From assembly GCA_028702695.1 (NCBI GenBank), contig JAQVOH010000001.1, positions 71,756 through 135,755 of the forward strand: a stretch of 64,000 bases of DNA, written 5' to 3'. The position numbers were made by a program, and so were the translations under genes. A model generated the notes under the pieces. That model did no database searches, was not told the origin of the DNA, and was given only the letters and a program-made list of their open reading frames with translations. The stretch comes from Desulfotomaculaceae bacterium. Lineage in GTDB: Bacteria; Bacillota; Desulfotomaculia; Desulfotomaculales; Pelotomaculaceae. Shown here piece by piece: positions 26,878 through 36,048 of this stretch (its first letter is position 1; each line of letters starts with the position of its first letter).

Positions 26878-27384
26878 ATGGCACTTACAAGCTATCAATT
26901 CAGGAATCAACCCTACTGGCTGGGTTTTGTTTTTGCCGGCCAGGCATTTACTATTTCATATAGGCAGATTATACCCGCCGGTAAAAGTCTTAATGTACAG
27001 ATATCAACGGGTAAGGATATCATTACTCATGTAACTAATAGGACAATTATTAGTCAAGGCGAGCCACTAGGTATCAAGCTGATTAAAAGTCCCCATTTTG
27101 TGCCTGGCAGTAAAAGGATCCCAGTAATAAACATGGATGACAGGTCCAGAATACAGGCAGCTACTTCCTTTTATTCTGACGCTTCAAATGTTTATGATGG
27201 GACTGTGATGGAAGAAAGCATGATCCCAAGGTTTGCATTTACGCTGGGAGGGTCTCCCGTAGAATCTGCCTTATACGAAAGAATCCTGCAATACAATTCA
27301 AACTATATTTTAACAATAACGAACGAGGGCCTTTACTCCACTAATATTTTAGTAAACATGGCGTTTTATGAGTCAGGAAACTAG
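26878..27384 (+). CDS. Unknown beta-rich protein B of a gene pair
   Basis: 168 aa, starting 1 nt after protein A with its ribosome site (GAGGTGG) inside the end of A, so the two are coupled. It is predicted beta-rich (NVQISTGKDIITHVTNRTIIS, YILTITNEGLYSTNILVNMAFY) without signal peptide or catalytic motif. The pair stands alone, with no other phage gene beside it. It may be a domesticated virion-type protein or part of a small unknown system. Function unknown. Confidence 0.65.
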   Translation: MALTSYQFRNQPYWLGFVFAGQAFTISYRQIIPAGKSLNVQISTGKDIITHVTNRTIISQGEPLGIKLIKSPHFVPGSKRIPVINMDDRSRIQAATSFYSDASNVYDGTVMEESMIPRFAFTLGGSPVESALYERILQYNSNYILTITNEGLYSTNILVNMAFYESGN

Positions 27385-27602
27385 AAGAATCGGGACTGCT
27401 TCACTCTAAAATGAAATAATCGGGCGGTTGTGCACCTCAAAACAGGAAGATATCGAAAGCCTGAACGTCGAATTAAAGCAGCTTAGAGAACATTGCGTGA
27501 CAGCCTGTTCAAATTTGTAGTAATATGTCTGATAAATTATTACATCTTTGAGAGGATATGTGATATATTTATCGAAGTTATACCCAAAAAGGGGGATTGA
27601 AA

Positions 27603-28970
27603 ATGCTTAATAAAATGGGCCTGACCTTATCACTATTTTTATTACTGACTCTAGCCATCGGCCTGGGTACAGCACAGGCCACTACAAAAGACAACAAGAC
27701 CTCTGCGGTTAATATTTTCACCCAGGCTGCCGGTTTGGCAGCGCAACAAGCTGGAGACATTAGAACCCTGCATAATGTAACCAGGAGACAGCTTGACGGG
27801 AATGTCTACGAGTACAGCATCGTTTTACAAATAGGCCCAGGTCAATATGATCAAATCGGCGTCCACAGAATCGTAAAGGAAGAGTCCCCCTGGGTCCCCA
27901 TTGCGGCGGAAGAAGCAGTCATGATGATACATGGTGATTCCTCTAATTTTGACAGTGCCTTTGCAACACCACCTGGTCAGCCAGCATCAGGCTCCCTGGG
28001 TGCCTTTTTAGCGCAAAAGGGCATCGATGTCTGGGGAATAGACCTGCGATGGACATTTGTTCCCGATACTGCAACTGACTTCTCGTTTATGAAAAATTGG
28101 GACACCTCGCGGCACGTTAAGGACATCAAGCTAGCCGTGAAACTGGCCAGAACAACCAGAGCACTGACCGGAAGCGGTCATGGGAAAATTTTCATGCTCG
28201 GCCATAGCCGGGGGGCCCAGTTCCTATATGCCTATGCCAATAAGGAATCACAACTACCGAAACCTGCCCGTGACCTCAAAGGGATTATCCCCATGGACAT
28301 GGTCTACAAGTTTTCTTCGGCAGACATTCAACTGGCTCAGGCTGCCCTGGAGCGTTACCATGCCTATAAATCCCTGTACGACTCCGGTACCTACGTCAGC
28401 AATGACGGGCAGAATCTTAAGGGGCTGGCCTGGTTGGCCGCTTCCGATCCCGATGGCATGTCCACGGTAATTCCCGGGTTTACCAATAAACAGGCGGCCC
28501 TGTTTGTATTGACTGCAACCTACGCCACCTACCAACCTCTGCAGCCAATTACACCATTCTACCACTACCTGGCAGGCACGTTTGACGATTACGGATTGCC
28601 GGAAGGTTTCCAGTTTGTTGCACAGCTGGACAAGATAATAGGAATCGCCTCTGCTAGTCCTAGCTTCCAGAGTCTGGGGGAAATTATCGACGGAGAAGCA
28701 ATCAACAGTGGCACTGTTGAAGTACCATATGATGACCACCTGGCCGATATCACACTGCCGGTACTCTATGTGGGTGCGGCCGGAGGTATGGGAGAACACG
28801 GAGTCTATTCCACAACACTGCTGGGCAGCAGTGATGTAACAATACAAGTCGTCAAACTGGCGACGGCGGGGGCCGAAGCGCTGGACTTCGGGCACGCCGA
28901 CCTGATTTGGGCGGATAACGCTGAAGCTCTGGTTTGGGAGCCAATCTACAACTGGCTCAAGCAAAGATAA
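27603..28970 (+). CDS. Secreted alpha/beta hydrolase
   Basis: A 455-aa protein with a signal peptide (NKMGLTLSLFLLLTLAIGLGTAQA). The hydrolase fold shows an oxyanion-side MIHGDSSNF, the nucleophile elbow LGHSRGAQ near residue 200 and a late histidine in LDFGHADL; an Asp between them completes a plausible triad. GGGGGA precedes ATG 27603. The substrate is unknown (esterase or amidase-like). A single gene; the preceding 200 nt (27390-27590) hold only a possible coding scrap. Confidence 0.82.
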   Translation: MLNKMGLTLSLFLLLTLAIGLGTAQATTKDNKTSAVNIFTQAAGLAAQQAGDIRTLHNVTRRQLDGNVYEYSIVLQIGPGQYDQIGVHRIVKEESPWVPIAAEEAVMMIHGDSSNFDSAFATPPGQPASGSLGAFLAQKGIDVWGIDLRWTFVPDTATDFSFMKNWDTSRHVKDIKLAVKLARTTRALTGSGHGKIFMLGHSRGAQFLYAYANKESQLPKPARDLKGIIPMDMVYKFSSADIQLAQAALERYHAYKSLYDSGTYVSNDGQNLKGLAWLAASDPDGMSTVIPGFTNKQAALFVLTATYATYQPLQPITPFYHYLAGTFDDYGLPEGFQFVAQLDKIIGIASASPSFQSLGEIIDGEAINSGTVEVPYDDHLADITLPVLYVGAAGGMGEHGVYSTTLLGSSDVTIQVVKLATAGAEALDFGHADLIWADNAEALVWEPIYNWLKQR

Positions 28971-29190
28971 CTACCTGGGTAGGAAATACTTTAACCCCGT
29001 TTTTAGCATAATAAATAATATAAAATATCATGGCAGAAGCAGCTTATGCGTTACTTGAAATTAAATGAAATAATATATATAATAGCAATAGGTTAATTAT
29101 TTGGACTTGGTATCATAAATTAAATATAGGACGGCGGTTATTCAATAACGTAATCGCCGTATGTTTTTGTTATCGAAAGGTGGTTTTACA

Positions 29191-29604
29191 ATGTCCAGAC
29201 AAATATTCATAACAGTAGCGGATAAAGAAAGATTACAGAAACTCATCAATGAAGCTAAAGAGTTCAATCCAGGCAGCAAAGAATACCTAAGAAACCTTGA
29301 GCGGGAACTAAACCGGGCGAAAGTTGTAGCTTCTGAAAAAATTCCCCATAATGTGATTACCATGAATTCGAAGGTATTGCTGAGAGACTTAGACTCCTCT
29401 GAAAAAATGATTTATACGCTGGTTTACCCCTCTGAGGCCAACCTGATAGAAAACAAGATTTCCATACTGGCGCCTATAGGGACGGCAATCCTAGGTTTCC
29501 GTACGGGAGATGTTATTTCCTGGGAAGTTCCTGATGGCCTGGTTAGGCTGGAGGTAGATGAAATCCTTTACCAGCCAGAGGCAGCCGGTGATTTAGACTC
29601 GTAA
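29191..29604 (+). CDS. Rnk/GreA-like transcription factor
   Basis: 137 aa: an N-terminal two-helix region (about 1-50) and a C-terminal GreA/GreB FKBP-like domain with LDSSEKMIYTLVYPSEAN and SILAPIGTAILGFRTGD, which match that domain. This is the layout of Rnk (regulator of nucleoside diphosphate kinase), which binds RNA polymerase without full cleavage activity. True start ATG 29191 after GGTGGTTTTAC; the listed one is ten codons early. A convergent terminator follows. Confidence 0.85.
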   Translation: MSRQIFITVADKERLQKLINEAKEFNPGSKEYLRNLERELNRAKVVASEKIPHNVITMNSKVLLRDLDSSEKMIYTLVYPSEANLIENKISILAPIGTAILGFRTGDVISWEVPDGLVRLEVDEILYQPEAAGDLDS

Positions 29605-29633
29605 AAATTAATATCATTATAATACTTAAGAAA

Positions 29634-29660
29634 AAAAGCCCCTGTCTGGGGCTTTTCCTT
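29634..29660. terminator. Bidirectional terminator between the Rnk-like gene and spoVT
   Basis: AAAAGCCCC-TGTCT-GGGGCTTTT with A tract before and T tract after, so it serves both convergent genes. Confidence 0.9.
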
Positions 29661-29663
29661 TTT

Positions 29664-30200
29664 TTATGATTCCATTTGCTTTGCAAGAAACCCTGCTGCC
29701 GTTTCAGCAAGCTTGGTTTCCAGGTTCCCCAGCGCTATACCTGGTTCTTTGGCGGCGATAATTACCACTCCCACTGGATCACCTTCGGTAATAATCGGCG
29801 CTAGCACAACCGAACTGTAACTGATATCCTCGTCAACAGTTAGGAAGCAAGGTTCATTAAACACTACCATCTTTCTTTCAGTCATTACTTTTTCGACATC
29901 GGGACTCACCTGTTTGTTCATCAACTGCTTTTTAGGCGCCCCCGCGACAGCAATTATGGTATCCTTATCAGCAATACAAGATATGTGACCCAGAGCCTCA
30001 TTAAGCGAATCAGCATATTCGGTAGCAAATTCACCTAATTCACCTATCGGCGAATACTTCTTTAAGATAACTTCCCCTTCTCTATCGGTGAATATTTCGA
30101 GGGGATCCCCTTCCCTGATCCTCATTGTCCGCCTGATTTCCTTCGGTATTACAACCCTTCCCAAATCGTCAATACGGCGAACGATTCCTGTTGCCTTCAT
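29664..30200 (-). CDS. spoVT: Stage V sporulation protein T
   Basis: An AbrB-family regulator of late forespore genes. The N-terminal swapped-hairpin domain (MKATGIVRRIDDLGRVVIPKE) binds DNA and a C-terminal GAF-like domain (about 55-178) forms the tetramer. About 178 aa, the normal size. ATG 30200 is the family start; the listed GTG at 30212 lies within the ribosome site AAGGGGGTG. Its presence marks an endospore former. Confidence 0.95.
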   Translation of the reverse strand: MKATGIVRRIDDLGRVVIPKEIRRTMRIREGDPLEIFTDREGEVILKKYSPIGELGEFATEYADSLNEALGHISCIADKDTIIAVAGAPKKQLMNKQVSPDVEKVMTERKMVVFNEPCFLTVDEDISYSSVVLAPIITEGDPVGVVIIAAKEPGIALGNLETKLAETAAGFLAKQMES

Positions 30201-30221
30201 CCTCTCTGTCACCCCCTTTCA

Positions 30222-30790
30222 TTGTATTATACGCAGACATACCTTAAATTAATCAGGATAGGAAAACAATCTTATTTAGGGTATTTACCAAACAGGCAAG
30301 AGGATTCTCCCTTTCTCTATAAAAAAGCTTATGAAATGAGAATTACTCCACCAGGAGGTCCTTATGTCCATATTTACCATAAAATGCATGGCCGCAAAAT
30401 GCCACCGCCTGGAAAAAGCAACTAGTTCCTACCTTCATGTGCCGCTAGGCACGGTCACCTTCTGTGCGTTGTGGCAAGGGATGGAAGGCTTTATCGAAGT
30501 CAAGGGACGAAGTTAATTCACGACCCCTATGCTTATCTTGGCAATTACCCAGATTCCATCATTAGTTTTCGCTAAAATGGAATTTATATTAATAAAATCT
30601 TTACCAATTTGTGTAAAAACTCATGTAAGAAGCGTATGAAAATACAGATGTATATATAGCTCCGGATAAAACAGGCTTTTATGGTGAGGTTTGGATTGGA
30701 CAATATTACCATAGAGGATTTCCTGCAGTGGTACCTAACTTTTATCGACTACAATTTAGTGACTTGCCGCCCAGTCATTAAATCGTAACT
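30222..30790 (+). pseudogene. Gene-poor stretch with apparent decayed coding fragments
   Basis: Two fragments have believable codon use but lack proper starts. About 30290-30423 reads …KKAYEMRITPPGGPYVHIYHKMHG… to TAG. About 30630-30782 reads EAYENTDVYIAPDKTGFYGE…, then …HRGFPAVVPNFYRLQFSD… to TAA. Another in-frame piece (30425-30516) ends in GFIEVKGRS. No ribosome site or full ORF joins them. They look like remnants of one or more small genes. I cannot name the family. Confidence 0.4.
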
Positions 30791-30799
30791 TATCCCACT

Positions 30800-30849
30800 T
30801 CAAACAAGCAAAAGCAGCCGTTGAAAAACGGCTGCTTTTGCTTGTTTGA
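30800..30849 (-). terminator. Very long perfect hairpin after the cold-shock gene
   Basis: A 23-bp perfect stem (TCAAACAAGCAAAAGCAGCCGTT and complement) with a GAAA tetraloop. It lies 27 nt past the cold-shock stop. The internal TTTTGCTTGTTTGA arm acts as the U-rich tail; the symmetry makes it bidirectional. Confidence 0.75.
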
Positions 30850-30875
30850 ATTACATATAAAAGAAACCTTTTATA

Positions 30876-31073
30876 CTATAATTTAACAACATTTGAGGCC
30901 TGAGGGCCACGGTTGCCTTGAACAATGTCAAACTCCACGCTCTGACCTTCGTCGAGGGTTTTGAAACCTTCAGTTTGGATGGAGGAGAAATGTACAAATA
31001 CATCCCTGCCCTCTTCCGTTTCAATAAACCCAAAGCCCTTGTCCGGATTAAACCATTTGACTTTTCCAATCAT
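30876..31073 (-). CDS. cspA: Cold-shock-domain RNA chaperone
   Basis: A 65-aa single CSD with RNP1 KGFGFIE and RNP2 VFVHFSSI motifs, starting [16 protein letters not shown] has TAGGAGG upstream. Binds single-stranded RNA and melts structure. The 5' leader (31074-31200) is long, as usual for csp genes whose leader RNA is temperature-controlled. Confidence 0.96.
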   Translation of the reverse strand: MIGKVKWFNPDKGFGFIETEEGRDVFVHFSSIQTEGFKTLDEGQSVEFDIVQGNRGPQASNVVKL

Positions 31074-31301
31074 GCTTTTACCTTACCTCCTACATTTACC
31101 TCTATTGAGGCCAATAATACAATTATACACCATGTCCGCCAAAATGCAAGATAATATTTACATTTTTCGCCCATAAACCTTTAATATTATAACCATAGAA
31201 CTGTGCTGTTATTCAGCCGGAACAAAATTTTCATGAGAAAAACTGACAAAGGGATAAAAGTCGCAGGACTCTACGACTCCTATCCCTCTTTAATGAACCA
31301 T

Positions 31302-31901
31302 TTAAGCAAGCACTGCCTCAACTCTTTTGTTTACATCATCCCAGTTAATCAGATTCCACCAGGTTTCTACCCAGGCGGCCCTTTTGTTCTGGTATTTCAG
31401 GTAGTAAGCATGTTCCCAAACGTCTACCGTAAGCAAAGGTACCACACCCCATTGGGTCAGGTTCTGGTGTTTTTCTGGCGTTAAGATGAGCAATTCTTCA
31501 AAGGCAGGATTATAGCACAATACCGCCCACCCTGAGCCTTCAACAGCAACGGCTGCTGCCGAAAATTGCTTTTTAAACGCTTCAAAGCTCCCAAAATGCT
31601 GCTCAATCAGCTCAGCTACTCTGCCGGTCGCCTGACCGCCCCCGTTCGGCTTCATATTATCCCAAAAGAGCGTGTGCAGGAGGTGGCCCGAGCCATGGAA
31701 AGCCAGTTCCCTTTCCCAGTGCTTGATGAGAGAAAAGTCACCCTTGTCCCTGGCTTCAGCCAGCTTGGCTTCAGCATTGTTGAGACCATCCACGTAAGCC
31801 TTGTGGTGAGCGTCATGGTGCAGACGCACAGTCTGTTCATCGTAGTAAGGCTCAAGAGCGTTGTAGTCATATGGTAGTGCTGGTAATTTATGCTTTGTCA
31901 T
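31302..31901 (-). CDS. sodA: Superoxide dismutase, Fe/Mn type
   Basis: 199 aa. Metal ligands are visible: His in VRLHHDAHHKAYV, His in FHGSGHLLHTLFW, and Asp and His in TVDVWEHAYYL. The ATG follows GGAGATGATGG. It is transcribed on the minus strand behind a second SOD-family gene and a rubredoxin, forming a small oxygen-defence cluster (32716 down to 31302). Confidence 0.95.
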   Translation of the reverse strand: MTKHKLPALPYDYNALEPYYDEQTVRLHHDAHHKAYVDGLNNAEAKLAEARDKGDFSLIKHWERELAFHGSGHLLHTLFWDNMKPNGGGQATGRVAELIEQHFGSFEAFKKQFSAAAVAVEGSGWAVLCYNPAFEELLILTPEKHQNLTQWGVVPLLTVDVWEHAYYLKYQNKRAAWVETWWNLINWDDVNKRVEAVLA

Positions 31902-31936
31902 TTTCCATCATCTCCATAACCATTTCTTTGATATTA

Positions 31937-32092
31937 CTAGGCTTCTTTTTCAAACTGGTCTTTGCCGACGCCGCAAAGCGGGCATACCCAATCTTCCGGC
32001 AGATTTTCAAAAGGAGTTCCCGGGGCCACATCGTCTTCGCCCTTAGCGGGGTCATAAACATAACCACAGACACTACACACCCATTTGTCCAT
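31937..32092 (-). CDS. Rubredoxin
   Basis: Missing from the ORF track because it is only 51 aa. The sequence [18 protein letters not shown]…, then [15 protein letters not shown], has the two CxxC iron knuckles and exact rubredoxin length. AAGGAGG lies 7 nt before ATG 32092. It sits between the two SOD-family genes, so it is likely co-transcribed and may pass electrons to peroxide- or superoxide-reducing enzymes such as the rubrerythrin elsewhere in the window. Confidence 0.96.
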   Translation of the reverse strand: MDKWVCSVCGYVYDPAKGEDDVAPGTPFENLPEDWVCPLCGVGKDQFEKEA

Positions 32093-32113
32093 TGTCAAAC
32101 CTCCTTGTTATAA

Positions 32114-32716
32114 TTATAATACTGTGACAATATTTTGATAGAATTCCTTCACTACTTTGAGCCTGCGGTTAACCGTCTCCCACCGGACCGACCTCAAAAA
32201 ACTGTCCACATATTCATTCCTAGTCGAAAAAGCCTTGCAGTAGGCATGTTCATAGACATCCAGAACCAGCAAAGTGAACACGGACCATACACCCTCGGAA
32301 TGGTCATCTGCAAAAAAATTCCTCAAGACACCGTCTTTCAGGTCAAAACCAAGAACCACCCAGCCCCTTGAGCACATGGCCAACCCGACAAACTGTTTTT
32401 CCCATTCCTGGTATGAGCCAAAATCCCGTTCCAGCAAGGTCTTAAGCTCTGCAGAAGGCAGGGCATCCTCGTCGCCAAAATTGTCAAAATACAAATCGTG
32501 CAGCCTGACTGAATTCAACGCATAGGCCTGTTCCTTTTTCAGAGAACGAAGTTGGCAGTAGGTGGGATCAACACAGGCAGTATCGGCCCTGATTAGCCGA
32601 ACTTCAATTTCCTTAAGTTTGGCCGCGTGGACCTCAGGATAAAGCCTGTTATGTTCTTCCAGTTGCTTGTTGGAAAAATTGGGAGGCTTAATTATATCTT
32701 TACCACCAAACCGCAT
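32114..32716 (-). CDS. Divergent superoxide dismutase-family protein
   Basis: 200 aa with a clear C-terminal SOD domain: the LVLDVYEHAYCKAF ligand segment (Asp and His), GWVVLGFD, and a His in NSVRLHDLYFDNF. The usual first-ligand block HHxxHHxxYV is altered to EEHNRLYPEVHAAKL, keeping one His. Such outliers are found in Firmicutes next to normal SOD; they could be a true SOD with changed second shell or another metal oxidase. AAGGGAGGTTAG precedes the ATG. First gene of the SOD-rubredoxin-SOD cluster. Confidence 0.85.
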   Translation of the reverse strand: MRFGGKDIIKPPNFSNKQLEEHNRLYPEVHAAKLKEIEVRLIRADTACVDPTYCQLRSLKKEQAYALNSVRLHDLYFDNFGDEDALPSAELKTLLERDFGSYQEWEKQFVGLAMCSRGWVVLGFDLKDGVLRNFFADDHSEGVWSVFTLLVLDVYEHAYCKAFSTRNEYVDSFLRSVRWETVNRRLKVVKEFYQNIVTVL

Positions 32717-32810
32717 AAGCTAACCTCCCTTTTATACTGCCATAATAGTATAAGTAGCTTACATCTAAATTACAAAAATATTAATAATTTATTAATATTA
32801 GGTCTTTCGA

Positions 32811-33500
32811 TCACTCTTCGTTCTCAAATTTATAACCAACGCCCCAGACAGTTTTGATGTAGCAGGGTTTTGACGGCTCTTTCTCCAGTTTTTCCCTCAG
32901 CCGCCTGATATGGACGGTTACGGTATTATCATCCCCATAAAAAGCACTGTCCCAAATCTTATCCAGGAGATTAGTCTTGGTGAATACCTTGTTGGGATTG
33001 GAAGCCATTAACCACAAGACTTCGAACTCCTTAGGTGTCAATTCAATCTTAAGGTCATTGAGCGTGACAATGCGTTTGCTGTAATCCAGGATGAGGTTTT
33101 CAAATTTCAGAACCTGTTTTTGCTGTTTAGCCGGTTCACCAAGCCTTCTCAAAACGGCTTTAATACGCAATGCCAGTTCGGTCGGGCTGAACGGCTTGGT
33201 CTGGTAATCATCGACTCCCATCCTAAACCCCACCACCTTATCGATCTCGTCGTTCCGGGCCGACAGTATAATCACAGGTACATCACGCTGCTGCGCTTTT
33301 AGCTTCTGAAAGGTTTCGAAACCATCCATTCCCGGCATCATGATATCCAGCACCACCAGGTCGGGTGGGTAAAGCCTTACTTTTTGCAGGGCCTCTTCAC
33401 CGCTTGCCGCCAAAATCACTTCAAAGCCTTCCTTGCTAAGTATATGCTGCAAGATTTTTAGTATTTTCGGGTCATCGTCAACAGCCAGTATTCGCGGCAT
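32811..33500 (-). CDS. OmpR-family response regulator
   Basis: 229 aa: a receiver domain with VDDD, the phospho-acceptor in LVVLDIMMPGMDG and the KPF lysine, then a winged-helix DNA-binding domain (FEVLWLMASNPNKVFT, VTVHIRRLREK, WGVGYKF). It starts 3 nt after the histidine kinase stop and forms its partner. Signal and targets are unknown. Confidence 0.94.
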   Translation of the reverse strand: MPRILAVDDDPKILKILQHILSKEGFEVILAASGEEALQKVRLYPPDLVVLDIMMPGMDGFETFQKLKAQQRDVPVIILSARNDEIDKVVGFRMGVDDYQTKPFSPTELALRIKAVLRRLGEPAKQQKQVLKFENLILDYSKRIVTLNDLKIELTPKEFEVLWLMASNPNKVFTKTNLLDKIWDSAFYGDDNTVTVHIRRLREKLEKEPSKPCYIKTVWGVGYKFENEE

Positions 33501-33503
33501 TTA

Positions 33504-35108
33504 TTATACCACCTCTCCCACATTATCCCATCCTGCCACAGGCAGTGTAAAAGTAAAAACGCTACCCTGCAACCGCTTGCTGGATACCGTTATGCCCCCA
33601 CCGTTTAACTCAACAAGCTTCTTGGCCAAAGTTAGGCCAATACCGGTCCCACCGAAACTCCTTGAGGTGGTACCATCAACCTGGTGGAAAGGAATGAATA
33701 TTTTTTCCAAATCCCGCTCGTCTATACCGATTCCGGAATCCTTGACCGAGATGTAAACGGCTTCAGTTAATTCTTCCAACCCTGACTCTACTATAACGGT
33801 CCCACTAGGGGCCGTAAATTTGAGGGCGTTGGACATCAGGTTGGTTAAGACCTGTCCGGCTTTGTCTTTGTCGGCTAAGGCCCTGATACCCTTGGGGCAG
33901 GGTACTATATTGAGGAATACCCCTTTGTTATGGAACAGCGGCGTCATACGGCGGCTAATGTCCTCAATCAACTCCGCCACTGAAAAATCGTCTTTATATA
34001 CCACTGTCTTACCGGCCGCGATTTTGGAAAGATCCAGAAAACCGTTAATCCTGACCAGCAGCTCCTTGCCGCTGTCGTTGATTTCATTCAGGTAATCCTT
34101 TTGCAAATCGTTTAGCTCGCCGGCATCCGGGTCCATCAACAGTTCTGCAAAGGCAATAATGGCAGATAGGGGCGTACGCAGCTCATGGTTGGTATTGGCG
34201 AGAAACTCATCTTTGAGCCGGTCCTGTTCCTGCAACTTCTGGTTAGCGTCAGCCAGCAATTTTCTTTGCTCTGCCAGCTTGCTGTTGGTCTCATACAGCA
34301 TGCCTACAGCTTCATCCAAAAGTGCCTTGAAAATAAAAGCATAGGAGAAAACTTTGAATACATGCCCCAGCAAATTGTAAGTGTCATAGGCGTCGTTGTA
34401 AAAGGTAAAGGCCACCTCACTGAGCGCCCCAAGGATGAGGGCTAGACACAGGTAATAATCCTGTCTTTCTACTTGCTTCTTAATAAGCAACCTTGACGCA
34501 GCTAGCAGAAGCAGGAAAATGATAACGTATTCCAGGATAACCTTTAAATTGGTCTGACTGCCGGCGACTGGATTGTACATGGGGGGGAGAAACGGCAGAT
34601 ACAGAGCTACCGTCACAATCAGAACCAAAGTAGCCAAAGTAAAAGAGGTCAACAGTAAAGTAACCTGTCTTATCTGCTTCACCCTACTGCCCAAAAAAAC
34701 TGCCGCAACCAGTCCTGAGCTAAGTAACATGTTAAATATAATCCAGTAGGTAGAGGCCTTGTTTACTGAGTTTGGCGTTATAAAATCGGGCATACCGAGG
34801 TAGGATACAGCGTGGGCAAATTCAATAAGAGCTACGCCGCAAAAGGTCAGGCACAATATCAGCATTCTCAATTCGTGCTTGTACTTATAATCGTACCAGC
34901 TCATGAGGGAAGAGCAGATGGCCACGATAATACCCACAAACTCCATGACCATATGGGCACCGGGGTAGACATCCTTATTAACAACCACATAAAACTTCCC
35001 CGCCACAAAAGCAAGCATAAGGAAGAACAATACTGATAAGGCCAGTTTGGGCAGGAAGCCTTTATCAGCTAAAATGCGTTCCTTTACTAAACCGACAGTA
35101 AACAACAT
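33504..35108 (-). CDS. MASE3-type sensor histidine kinase
   Basis: 534 aa. About eight hydrophobic segments (residues 20-270) form the MASE3 membrane sensor, with the conserved FAHAVSYLGM and YWIIFN patterns. A coiled coil (285-310) leads to HisKA with NTNHELRTPLS and an HATPase domain (NALKFT, FGGTGIGLTLAKK). It phosphorylates the regulator encoded next. The MASE3 ligand is unknown. ATG after AAAGGACCAAG. Confidence 0.94.
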   Translation of the reverse strand: MLFTVGLVKERILADKGFLPKLALSVLFFLMLAFVAGKFYVVVNKDVYPGAHMVMEFVGIIVAICSSLMSWYDYKYKHELRMLILCLTFCGVALIEFAHAVSYLGMPDFITPNSVNKASTYWIIFNMLLSSGLVAAVFLGSRVKQIRQVTLLLTSFTLATLVLIVTVALYLPFLPPMYNPVAGSQTNLKVILEYVIIFLLLLAASRLLIKKQVERQDYYLCLALILGALSEVAFTFYNDAYDTYNLLGHVFKVFSYAFIFKALLDEAVGMLYETNSKLAEQRKLLADANQKLQEQDRLKDEFLANTNHELRTPLSAIIAFAELLMDPDAGELNDLQKDYLNEINDSGKELLVRINGFLDLSKIAAGKTVVYKDDFSVAELIEDISRRMTPLFHNKGVFLNIVPCPKGIRALADKDKAGQVLTNLMSNALKFTAPSGTVIVESGLEELTEAVYISVKDSGIGIDERDLEKIFIPFHQVDGTTSRSFGGTGIGLTLAKKLVELNGGGITVSSKRLQGSVFTFTLPVAGWDNVGEVV

Positions 35109-35300
35109 CTTGGTCCTTTCTTATAATGAATTTCTTATCAAGAAATTCGCTTCAAATGACAAGAACCCTTCAAACAATTGAAAACCACTTAATTTGCAAT
35201 AAAAAAGCACCCGTTACCCCAGCTAAGGCACAAGCGCTCCAGTTCTTTCAAGATAGTAAATTTTCGAACATTCATATCAAATAATACTAGCTAGCGCATT

Positions 35301-35972
35301 TCAGTCTTTGTCGTTCAGGCGAGCAATCAGAGCAGGCTCATCCAGCTTTGGCGAATTTACCAGCAAAGGGACTGGATATACCTCCATTTCCCCGTTGTAA
35401 GGCTGCAGCAAGCTTTTTAGGGCATCACCACGATTGTAATCCAGCCAGTTACGGTGCTCCTGTTCATGCGCCAAGATAACCGGCATCCGTTCATGTATTG
35501 CCCTGAATGTTTTGCTAGCGGTGGTAGTGATGATGCTGCAGGAATTGATCTTCTCGCCGGTAGGTGCAAGCCAGCTGTCCCAAATCCCGGCAAAGGCAAA
35601 AACCGGCTTGCCGGGAATGGTGATACGCACCGGCTGCTTTCTACCACCTTTATTTACCCACTCGTAAAAACCATCGGCGGGAATAAGGCAACGACGTTGG
35701 TGGAAGGATTCCCGAAAGGCAGGTTTGCTGTCGATGGTCTCAGCCCTGGCGTTGAACATTTTATAACTTGTTTTTGTTTCCTGGGACCAGTGGGGTATCA
35801 AGCCCCACCTCATCCTATTGGGCATGCGATCTTCAAGCCCCCCGGTTATGGCCAGTATGATCTGGCTGGGGGCAATGTTATACCTCGGGATGTAGTCAAA
35901 AATGTTGTTTTGGAGGTAAAAAACTCCCTTTAATGTTGCTAAATCAGTGGCCAGGGTGAAACGACCACACAT
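35301..35972 (-). CDS. SRAP/YedK-type abasic-site DNA-protein crosslinker
   Basis: Caps abasic sites in single-stranded DNA through its Cys2. The family always starts MCGRF, which is at 35972 with AGGAG upstream; the listed ORF adds 38 false residues. Other motifs are IPRYNIAPSQ, MFNARAET, PADGFYEW and IHERMPVIL with the conserved His. 223 aa. Single gene on the minus strand, partly divergent from the DUF5658-like gene. Confidence 0.94.
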   Translation of the reverse strand: MCGRFTLATDLATLKGVFYLQNNIFDYIPRYNIAPSQIILAITGGLEDRMPNRMRWGLIPHWSQETKTSYKMFNARAETIDSKPAFRESFHQRRCLIPADGFYEWVNKGGRKQPVRITIPGKPVFAFAGIWDSWLAPTGEKINSCSIITTTASKTFRAIHERMPVILAHEQEHRNWLDYNRGDALKSLLQPYNGEMEVYPVPLLVNSPKLDEPALIARLNDKD

Positions 35973-36048
35973 CTTGTCTGCTCCTGTTGTAAATATTTTA
36001 CTATTATTCCAATAACAAGTGCTACAATTAACCTTGTAGGTGATATGT

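Noticed and set aside
26643-26879. 78-aa minus-strand ORF opposite the unknown gene A
   Set aside because: A shadow of gene A; gene A has a ribosome site and coupling to gene B.
27411-27519. Possible fragment QEDIESLNVELKQLREHCV (Spo0E-like?)
   Set aside because: No start codon or ribosome site in frame and similarity to Spo0E is too vague to annotate.
31888-32073. 61-aa minus-strand ORF
   Set aside because: A shadow frame of the rubredoxin gene at 31937-32092.
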